Shown piece after piece: positions 57,360 through 64,000 of a stretch of 64,000 bases of DNA; position 1 is the first letter of the stretch, and every line of letters begins with the position of its first letter. Source of the stretch: Burkholderiaceae bacterium (GTDB taxonomy: Bacteria > Pseudomonadota > Gammaproteobacteria > Burkholderiales > Burkholderiaceae_B); assembly GCA_021208885.1 (NCBI GenBank), contig JAJOJF010000037.1, positions 1 to 64,000 of the forward strand, read 5' to 3'. The notes under the pieces were generated by a model, which was not told the DNA's origin, did not search any database, and worked only from the letters and a program-made list of their open reading frames with translations. The translations under genes were made by a program, and so were the position numbers.

Positions 57360-58787
57360 ATGTCTAAACAGTTCGATGTGGTTGTGATCGGGGCGGGCCC
57401 CGGTGGGTATATCGCGGCAATCCGTGCGGCGCAGCTTGGAATGAAAGTGGCTTGCATTGATGCGTGGCAGAACGGTAAAGGTGGTCCGGCCCCTGGCGGT
57501 ACGTGTACCAACGTCGGTTGTATTCCGTCAAAGGCACTTTTGCAGTCGTCTGAGCACTTTGAGCAGGTCAATCATCACTTTGGTGACCACGGCATTGAGG
57601 TCAAGGGGGTTTCTCTTAAGCTTGACAAGATGCTTGGCCGCAAAAACGAAGTGGTCAAGCAAAACAACGATGGCATTCTTTACCTCTTCAAGAAAAACAA
57701 GGTTGAGTTTTTTCACGGAAAGGGCTCGTTTGCAGGTCAGGTTGACGGTCAGTACCAGATCAAGGTTAGCGGCACGACTGATGCCGACCTGGTGGCCAGG
57801 CACGTGGTGATTGCTACAGGTTCGTCTGCGCGAGAATTGCCTGGTTTGCCGTTTGATGAAAAGCAGGTGCTTTCTAACGATGGTGCTTTGAACATTGAAG
57901 CAGTGCCCAAGCGGTTGGGTGTTATTGGTGCAGGTGTTATTGGCCTGGAGATGGGCAGTGTCTGGCGCCGACTGGGTGCTGAGGTCACGGTGCTTGAAGC
58001 CATGCCTCAGTTTCTGGGTGCAGTCGATGAGACGATTGCCAAAGAAGCTGCCAAGGTATTTGACAAGCAAGGTCTAAAGATTCACACCGGCGTAAAAATC
58101 GGTGATATCGCCAAGACCCCGCGACAAATCACAGTGCCGTGGACCGACTCCTCAGGAAAAGAACAAAAGCTCGTGGTCGACAAGTTGATTGTGTCGATTG
58201 GACGCGTGCCATACACCGGCGGGCTTGACGCCGAGAAGGTTGGCTTAAAGCTTGATGAGCGTGGCTTCGTGCAAGTTGACGATCACTGCAAGACTAACCT
58301 TCCTAACGTTTGGGCCGTTGGCGATGTGGTTCGTGGCCCGATGTTGGCTCACAAGGCTGAGGAAGAGGGTGTGGCGGTGGCTGAGCGGATCGCCGGCCAG
58401 CACGGTCATGTGAATTTTGAGACCATCCCGTGGGTGATCTACACCTCGCCAGAAATTGCCTGGGTAGGCCGCACCGAGCAGCAGTTGAAGGCCGATGGTG
58501 TGAAGTACAAGTCGGGTTCTTTCCCGTTCTTGGCTAACGGTCGTGCGCGTGCACTCGGTGACACCACCGGCATGGTAAAAGTGTTGGCTGATGCGCAGAC
58601 CGATGAAGTGCTCGGCGTTCATGTGATTGGCCCAGTTGCCTCTGAGCTGATTGCTGAAGCCGTGACTATCATGGAGTTCCGTGGGGCGGCTGAGGACATC
58701 GCCCGCATTTGTCATGCGCATCCGACATTGTCAGAAGCCATGAAAGAAGCGGCCTTGGCTGTCGATAAACGAGCCTTGAACTTCTAA
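57360..58787 (+). CDS. lpd: Dihydrolipoyl dehydrogenase (OGDH E3)
   Basis: A 475-residue flavoprotein. FAD motif [16 protein letters not shown]; redox disulfide in [16 protein letters not shown] motif [16 protein letters not shown]; active-site His-Glu in the [13 protein letters not shown] segment. It reoxidises the lipoyl group of SucB, 11 bases downstream of sucB. Confidence 0.97.
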   Translation: MSKQFDVVVIGAGPGGYIAAIRAAQLGMKVACIDAWQNGKGGPAPGGTCTNVGCIPSKALLQSSEHFEQVNHHFGDHGIEVKGVSLKLDKMLGRKNEVVKQNNDGILYLFKKNKVEFFHGKGSFAGQVDGQYQIKVSGTTDADLVARHVVIATGSSARELPGLPFDEKQVLSNDGALNIEAVPKRLGVIGAGVIGLEMGSVWRRLGAEVTVLEAMPQFLGAVDETIAKEAAKVFDKQGLKIHTGVKIGDIAKTPRQITVPWTDSSGKEQKLVVDKLIVSIGRVPYTGGLDAEKVGLKLDERGFVQVDDHCKTNLPNVWAVGDVVRGPMLAHKAEEEGVAVAERIAGQHGHVNFETIPWVIYTSPEIAWVGRTEQQLKADGVKYKSGSFPFLANGRARALGDTTGMVKVLADAQTDEVLGVHVIGPVASELIAEAVTIMEFRGAAEDIARICHAHPTLSEAMKEAALAVDKRALNF

Positions 58788-58821
58788 TCCAAGGGATTGT
58801 TGTAAAAGGTTGGGACGAGTT

Positions 58822-58848
58822 TGGGCACTGTCCGATGGTCAGTGCCCA
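58822..58848 (+). terminator. Hairpin after lpd
   Basis: A 9-bp stem TGGGCACTG / CAGTGCCCA with a nine-base loop is followed by TTTGGTTTCT. It is likely a partial terminator between the sucAB-lpd unit and zapE. Confidence 0.55.
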
Positions 58849-58863
58849 TTTGGTTTCTAGCGG

Positions 58864-59955
58864 ATGAACGTTACTGACTATTTCGAACGAGCACTGTCTG
58901 ATCGTGGCTACCAGGCTGATAGAGCCCAGGAGGTTGCGATCGGACGCCTGCAGCGGTTTTATGACGATTGGGTGGCGTTTCGGGCCAAGCGTTCCAATGC
59001 CTTGAAGAAAATGATTGCGCGGCCCGCAGTTCCTCGCGGTGTTTATCTCTGGGGGGGTGTTGGACGGGGCAAGAGCTTTTTAATGGACGCCTTTTACGCC
59101 ACGGTACCCGTGGTGCGCAAGACACGCTTGCATTTCCACGAGTTCATGCGTGGTGTGCACCGTGAGCTTGAGGAGGTCAAGGGACAGCAAGACCCACTCG
59201 ATGAGGTGGCCAAGCGTATTGCCAAACGCTATCGGTTGATTTGTTTTGATGAGTTTCATGTGTCTGATGTGGCTGACGCCATGATTTTGTACAAGCTATT
59301 GCTTGGCTTGTTTGAGCGTGGCACATCATTTGTGATGACATCGAATTACGAACCCAAAACCCTGTACCCTGACGGTCTGCATCGGGATCGCATCCTGCCA
59401 GCGATAGACCTAATTTATCAGCGTATGGATGTGCTCAACGTAGACAGCGGCATTGACTACCGACGTCGCACCCTAGAGCAGGTCAAAAGCTACTACACGC
59501 CATTAAACGATGAGTCGACCGCAGCGCTAAAGTTAGCCTTTGATGGGCTCGCAGACACGGCGCCGCAAGAGCCGGTGCTATTGATTGAACATCGCGAAAT
59601 TCGAGCCGTGGCTCGATCTGGCAGTGTTGTATGGTTTGATTTTGCGACGCTTTGCGGTGGCCCGCGATCTCAGAATGATTATCTGGAGCTCGCTAACCGG
59701 TTTCACGCGGTGATTTTGTCCGATGTGCCCCAGATGGGACCGCGTCAAGCCTCTGAGGCACGGCGATTTACGTGGTTAATCGATGTTTTCTACGACCATC
59801 GGGTGAAATTGATCATGTCAGCAGCGTGTGAGCCCGAGCAGCTATACACTGTCGGTCCTATGGCCAACGAGTTTCATCGAACCGTCTCGCGTATTCTTGA
59901 GATGCAATCGCGCGAGTATCTCGAATCCGAGCGTCGAGCCACTGTCACTTTATAG
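58864..59955 (+). CDS. zapE: Cell division ATPase ZapE (AFG1 family)
   Basis: A 363-residue AAA-type ATPase that destabilises FtsZ polymers under stress in characterised relatives. Walker [15 protein letters not shown] (about residue 64), Walker [15 protein letters not shown], and sensor-like [21 protein letters not shown] are all present. It commonly follows the OGDH genes in this lineage. It ends 13 bases before trpS. Confidence 0.94.
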   Translation: MNVTDYFERALSDRGYQADRAQEVAIGRLQRFYDDWVAFRAKRSNALKKMIARPAVPRGVYLWGGVGRGKSFLMDAFYATVPVVRKTRLHFHEFMRGVHRELEEVKGQQDPLDEVAKRIAKRYRLICFDEFHVSDVADAMILYKLLLGLFERGTSFVMTSNYEPKTLYPDGLHRDRILPAIDLIYQRMDVLNVDSGIDYRRRTLEQVKSYYTPLNDESTAALKLAFDGLADTAPQEPVLLIEHREIRAVARSGSVVWFDFATLCGGPRSQNDYLELANRFHAVILSDVPQMGPRQASEARRFTWLIDVFYDHRVKLIMSAACEPEQLYTVGPMANEFHRTVSRILEMQSREYLESERRATVTL

Positions 59956-59968
59956 TTGTGCAAACCCT

Positions 59969-61321
59969 ATGAACACTCGAGTTTTAACTGGCATTACCAC
60001 CACCGGCACGCCTCATTTGGGCAATTACGTCGGCGCGATCCGCCCGGCGGTGCGCTCGACTCAAGACCAGAACGTTGACGCCTTTTTTTTTCTGGCTGAT
60101 TATCACGCGCTTATCAAATGTGAAGATCCTGCCCGCATAGCCCGCTCGCGTTTGGAAATTGCAGCCACTTGGCTGGCAGCCGGCCTAGATCCCGCGCGTA
60201 CCCATTTTTACCGCCAGTCTGATATCCCTGAAATCCCTGAACTTTCCTGGATGCTGACTTGTGTGACTGGCAAGGGGCTGATGAATCGCGCTCATGCCTA
60301 TAAGGCTGCGGTGGATGCCAATCGTGAAAAGGGTGATGAGGATGATGATGGCGTGACCATGGGGCTGTTTTCTTACCCCATTCTGATGGCGGCTGACATT
60401 TTGATGTTTAACGCGCACAAGGTGCCTGTTGGCCGTGATCAGGTGCAGCACCTTGAGATGGCCAGAGACATTGCTGCGCGTTTTAACCACCTGTATGGCA
60501 GCAAAGAACCTTTGTTTGTCCTGCCAGAGGCCGTAGTGGATGATGAGGTAGCTACGTTAACAGGCCTTGATGGCCGCAAGATGTCCAAAAGCTACAACAA
60601 CACCATCCCGCTGTTTGAAGGGGGTGCCAAGGCGATAAAAGCGGCTGTTGCCCGTATCGTCACGGACTCACTTGAGCCTGGTCAACCCAAGGATCCGTTT
60701 GCATCGAATCTTTTGCCGATCTATCAAGCGTTTGCTACGTCAGCGCAGACACAAGTCTACATCAAGGCCCTGCAAGAAGGCCTTGGATGGGGGCAAGCCA
60801 AGGAACAACTGATCGAGGTGATCGAGGCACAGGTGGCTCCTATGCGCGAGCACTACGAGACGCTCATGGCAAGGCCTGATGACATTGAGGATATTTTGCG
60901 ATCTGGCGCTAAAAAAGCCCGTGCAATCGCGACACCATTTATGGAGCAGTTGCGTGCAGCTGTCGGTCTTGGTGCCGGTCAATCGGTGGTCAGCGGCAAA
61001 GGCCACAAATCCAAGCGCAAGGCCTCAAAGTTTGTGCAGTTCAAGGACGAATCGGGTCGGTTCAGGTTCCGGCTGCTCGACGCACAAGGCCAGACGATGT
61101 TTGTGTCTTTGCCTCAGGCCGATCCGAAAACCGCAGGTGCGCTCATCGGCAAAATCAAGTCAGCCCCGTCTGAGGTTGCGGTGGTCGCGCATGACACCGA
61201 CGGCTATCAGGTTGTCTTGGATGCGCAGGTCGTAGCCATCGCCGAGCCAGGTTTGTCCTTTGGTGAGCTGCAGGCGCGCAGTCAGGCTGTGGCCTTGGCT
61301 TTGCAGGAATTGGGCGATTGA
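59969..61321 (+). CDS. trpS: Tryptophan-tRNA ligase with extra C-terminal domain
   Basis: A 450-residue class I synthetase. HIGH-like motif TPHLGNYVG at residues 11-19 and KMSKSYNN in the expected place. The standard enzyme is about 335 residues. Here a basic linker ([12 protein letters not shown]) leads to about 97 further residues from position 354, opening [20 protein letters not shown], which resembles the DUF1508/YegP fold. ATG 59969 is chosen; the frame is open upstream only as an overlap inside zapE. Confidence 0.94.
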   Translation: MNTRVLTGITTTGTPHLGNYVGAIRPAVRSTQDQNVDAFFFLADYHALIKCEDPARIARSRLEIAATWLAAGLDPARTHFYRQSDIPEIPELSWMLTCVTGKGLMNRAHAYKAAVDANREKGDEDDDGVTMGLFSYPILMAADILMFNAHKVPVGRDQVQHLEMARDIAARFNHLYGSKEPLFVLPEAVVDDEVATLTGLDGRKMSKSYNNTIPLFEGGAKAIKAAVARIVTDSLEPGQPKDPFASNLLPIYQAFATSAQTQVYIKALQEGLGWGQAKEQLIEVIEAQVAPMREHYETLMARPDDIEDILRSGAKKARAIATPFMEQLRAAVGLGAGQSVVSGKGHKSKRKASKFVQFKDESGRFRFRLLDAQGQTMFVSLPQADPKTAGALIGKIKSAPSEVAVVAHDTDGYQVVLDAQVVAIAEPGLSFGELQARSQAVALALQELGD

Positions 61322-63291
61322 GTGCTTTGAATGACGTGTTTGACCGCGGGGGGGCATTTGCGCGCAGCTTGCCAAACTACCGTGAGCGAACTGGCCAGGT
61401 TGAGCTGGCGCAGGCTATCGAGTCCACCATCGACAAACGCAGTGTGCTTGTGGCTGAGGCAGGCACGGGCATCGGCAAAACCTGGGCTTATCTAGTGCCT
61501 GCGGTGTTGTCTGGCGCCAAGGTGTTGGTTTCCACCGGTACCCGCACGCTACAAGACCAGCTGTTTCAAAAAGACCTGCCAACAGTACGGGATGTGCTCG
61601 CAGTGCCGCTGGGCATTGCCATGCTCAAAGGCCGAGCAAACTATTTATGTCATTATTACTTGCAGCGCCTGCAAGATGACCCGCAGGCGCTAATGTCGCG
61701 GGGTGAGGTGATCTGGCTCCGTCAGATCAAACAATTTGCCCAAACGTCCAAGACGGGTGACCGCAGCGAGTTGTCATCGGTGCCAGAGGATGCCGACATC
61801 TGGAATCGGGTGACATCAACACGGGAAAACTGCCTGGCGCAAGACTGTCCGAATGTGCAGGAATGTTTTGTGTATAAAGCGCGCAGGCAGGCTCAAGACG
61901 CAGACCTGGTGGTTATCAATCACGCGCTTTACATGGCTGACGCCGCGTTGCGAGAGCAGGGTATCTCGGATCTATTGCCGCAGGCTGATGTGGTGGTGTT
62001 TGATGAAGCGCATCAGTTGCCTGCTGTGGCTACCCGATTTTTAGGGCAAATGCTCTCAAGCGCCCAGTTGGTCGATCTGGCCAAACAGGCTGAAGCTGCC
62101 GGTTTGGCTCATGCTCGAGAGGTTGTGCGCTGGAGCGAGTTGGCCAGTGGTTTGTCCCAGGCAGTCAAAGACTGGCGTTTGGGTCTTGAATGGGTGCAAC
62201 AGCGTGCCAACCGGCGGGCTGTGCCTCGTGATGTCGTTGAGCAAGACAACGGGGTGCCGCTAATGCAGCATGTGGCAGATGCGCTGACCAAGTTGCGGCA
62301 GGCGCTCGATGTCAACGCTGAGCGCCATCTGGATTTGGCTGCGTTGGCTAGAACGGCTGAAACGTTGTCCGATCGGCTTTTAAATTGGATCGGTGCGTGT
62401 CAATCTCAAGCCTCGGATCTGACGCAAGTCTATTGGCTTGAGACCACCACTGGCGGTGTTCGCCTCAATGTTGCACCGTTATCGATCGCCTCGGCGTTCA
62501 GTGCCGAGCGACAGGCAGGACAGGCCTGGATATTTGTGTCTGCCACGCTGTCGGTCAAAGGCGACTTCAGCCATTTTGTGCAGCGCCTTGGACTCAATGC
62601 CCCGCAAACTCACCGTCAGGCATCACCGTTCGAATATGGCGAACAGGCTTTGCTTTGTGTGCCCAAGCACTTGCCAGCGGTGCAAAGCCCGCAGTACACC
62701 GCTGAATTTGTTGGTTGGTTATGGCCGCTGATTCATGCTTGCCGGGGTAATGCGATGATCTTATGCACCACCTTGCGTGCTGTGGAAAATACCGCGAATG
62801 CTTTGCGTGAGCTCTACGAAAACGAAGGGGTGGATTGGCCTATCTTGCAGCAGGGCTTGCAGCCACGGCGTACGTTGCTTGATGCGTTTCGTCAGCAGGC
62901 GCATGCCGTGTTGGTCGGTAGCGCTAGTTTCTGGGAGGGGGTGGATGTGGTTGGCCAGCGCTTGAGCCTGGTCGCAATTGACAAGTTGCCGTTTGCGCCG
63001 CCTGATGACCCGATTCTAGAGGCCAGGCTACAGGCGTGTCGGGACGAGGGTGGTAATCCATTCATCGAACTCCAAGTGCCCGAAGCTGCGATAGCGTTAA
63101 AACAGGGCGCCGGCCGTCTGATTCGCAGCGAGCGTGATTGGGGGGTGCTCGTGGTGGGCGATACCAGGCTGGTCGATAAGCCCTATGGCAGAGCGCTGTG
63201 GCAGGGACTGCCGCCTTTTAAACGCACTCGCGATCAAGCCGACGCGCTAACGTTCATCTCACAAAAGCAGCAGGTTGCAATCGAGTCCTAG
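61318..63291 (+). CDS. DinG/YoaA-family ATP-dependent DNA helicase
   Basis: A 657-residue XPD-like superfamily 2 helicase. Walker [15 protein letters not shown], then four Cys of an iron-sulfur domain ([19 protein letters not shown], residues about 108-190), DEAH motif FDEAHQLP, and helicase motifs V-VI ([31 protein letters not shown]). YoaA-like by size and lack of an exonuclease domain. The start is probably TTG 61318, overlapping the trpS stop; GTG 61336 is the alternative. Confidence 0.92.
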   Translation: MSALNDVFDRGGAFARSLPNYRERTGQVELAQAIESTIDKRSVLVAEAGTGIGKTWAYLVPAVLSGAKVLVSTGTRTLQDQLFQKDLPTVRDVLAVPLGIAMLKGRANYLCHYYLQRLQDDPQALMSRGEVIWLRQIKQFAQTSKTGDRSELSSVPEDADIWNRVTSTRENCLAQDCPNVQECFVYKARRQAQDADLVVINHALYMADAALREQGISDLLPQADVVVFDEAHQLPAVATRFLGQMLSSAQLVDLAKQAEAAGLAHAREVVRWSELASGLSQAVKDWRLGLEWVQQRANRRAVPRDVVEQDNGVPLMQHVADALTKLRQALDVNAERHLDLAALARTAETLSDRLLNWIGACQSQASDLTQVYWLETTTGGVRLNVAPLSIASAFSAERQAGQAWIFVSATLSVKGDFSHFVQRLGLNAPQTHRQASPFEYGEQALLCVPKHLPAVQSPQYTAEFVGWLWPLIHACRGNAMILCTTLRAVENTANALRELYENEGVDWPILQQGLQPRRTLLDAFRQQAHAVLVGSASFWEGVDVVGQRLSLVAIDKLPFAPPDDPILEARLQACRDEGGNPFIELQVPEAAIALKQGAGRLIRSERDWGVLVVGDTRLVDKPYGRALWQGLPPFKRTRDQADALTFISQKQQVAIES

Positions 63292-64000
63292 AAATAGCCC
63301 AAAGGATTCCACCAACTGTACTCAGTCTTTGGAAGGCCTTTGGCGATCAGTTGCGTGTCAGGAAAATTGGTCAACAAAACCCGCTCAGCGTCCTTTGATA
63401 GGTCGGGCATGTCTAGTTTCTGATACGACATCATGATGATGTAGAGAGCCTGTTCAGTGGCAGGTACGCCTTCGTAGTCGGTCAGTACAGCCTGTGCCCG
63501 GTTGATGGCCGCAACATAGCCTTGCCGTTCATAGTAAAAGCGGGCCGTGTGCAGTTGGTGCTCGGCCATGGTGTTCACCAGCCAGTTCATGCGTTTTTTT
63601 GGCGTCCTCGGCGTAGCGGCTTTGGGGGTAACGGGTGATGAGCTCTTCGAAAGCCGCATATGACTCGCGCAGGGCCCTGGGGTCGCGCTCAGCCGGGTCT
63701 TGTTGGGTGAGGAAGGCCAGTCGGGAGCTTGGCGGGGTAAACAGGATCAAGCCACGCAGAAACAGCATGTAGTCGCTGCCGGGGTGATTCGGATATTGAC
63801 GCTGAAAACGAGAAATGGTGGCCAATGCCATTTCGGGCTCACCTTTTTTCCACTGTACATAAGCCAGGTTTATCAATGACTGCTGAGCAAAAGGTCCGAA
63901 GGGGTAGCGCGCTTCGACGGCTGTAAACCGCTCTTCTGCCAGGGTCCAGTTGCCCGCATTCATTTCCTCTTTGCCGTCTTGGTAGAGACGTTCAACCGGC
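63288..64000 (-). CDS. bamD: Outer membrane assembly lipoprotein BamD (partial, frame broken)
   Basis: TPR-repeat component of the BAM complex that inserts beta-barrel proteins into the outer membrane. The window holds the C-terminal part; the N-terminus and lipobox lie beyond 64000. Visible pieces are TPR segments (FTAVEARYPFGPFAQQS, NHPGSDYMLFLRGL, DPRALRESYAAFEEL) and, in another frame, NWLVNTMAEHQLHTARFYY to the end. The frame changes at an A7 run (T7 on the plus strand, near 63595). Reading A6 restores AKKRMNWLVN, which matches the family. Because bamD is normally essential, a sequencing error is the likeliest cause. Confidence 0.88.

Noticed and set aside
59828-59968. Upstream extension of TrpS into zapE
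   Set aside because: TrpRS begins a few residues before its HLGN motif; ATG 59969 gives exactly that.
1-64000. tRNA, rRNA, insertion sequences, prophage or integron features
   Set aside because: Read through the intergenic gaps and found no cloverleaf, transposase, integrase or terminal repeats; gaps are short and accounted for.

Overview
The window looks like chromosomal DNA of a sulfur-oxidising betaproteobacterium of the order Burkholderiales, possibly Alcaligenaceae or a relative. The evidence is lineage-typical genes (DUF2863, DUF1178, the EarP/EF-P pair, AcnD/PrpF, a TrpS with a C-terminal extension) and the gene order mdh / gntR-sdhCDAB-sdhE-gltA / sucAB-lpd-zapE. The genus cannot be fixed from sequence alone. 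Base composition looks moderate by eye and was not computed. I see no rRNA, tRNA, CRISPR array, insertion sequence or prophage.

Layout. 1-4.3 kb: a kinase/ATPase fusion, an orphan sugar/nucleoside-type ABC ATPase broken by a one-base homopolymer change, a small winged-helix protein and a membrane protein. 4.5-16.2 kb: a sulfur-oxidation island. Leftward genes encode a Tat-exported dienelactone hydrolase-like protein and the sulfide dehydrogenase pair fccA-fccB (soxE-soxF), which has a perfect FNR-type box upstream. Rightward lies soxCDYZAX, a UUCG-loop terminator, soxB, a periplasmic DsrE-family protein and a SoxH-like metallo-hydrolase. A SoxW-like thioredoxin faces them. With SoxCD present, thiosulfate should be oxidised fully to sulfate in the periplasm. 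16.3-31.3 kb: a hydroxyacid dehydrogenase, a secreted nuclease translationally coupled to a four-gene oligopeptide-type ABC transporter, DUF1178, efp-earP-DUF2863, a LysR/YeiH divergent pair and a heavily decayed DUF4143 ATPase pseudogene.

31.3-58.8 kb: a central-carbon island. Leftward: mdh, then prpB-prpC-acnD-prpF-GNAT (2-methylcitrate cycle for propionate), acnB and acnA, so three aconitase-family genes lie together. Rightward: a GntR/UTRA regulator, sdhCDAB, sdhE, gltA, then (after leftward maeB) sucA-sucB-lpd. A 14-nt word is shared exactly by the mdh/gntR intergenic palindrome and the acnB promoter region. In both places it abuts a predicted -35 box, which suggests one regulator acts on both. 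The sucA leader is structured and matches the position of the known Burkholderiales sucA RNA motif.

58.8-64 kb: zapE, trpS with an extra C-terminal domain, a DinG/YoaA helicase, and the 3' part of bamD, which is interrupted by a one-base homopolymer change. bamD is normally essential, so this lesion and the two other homopolymer shifts in the window (ABC ATPase, DUF4143) may be sequencing errors. The DUF4143 gene carries several further lesions and is a genuine pseudogene.
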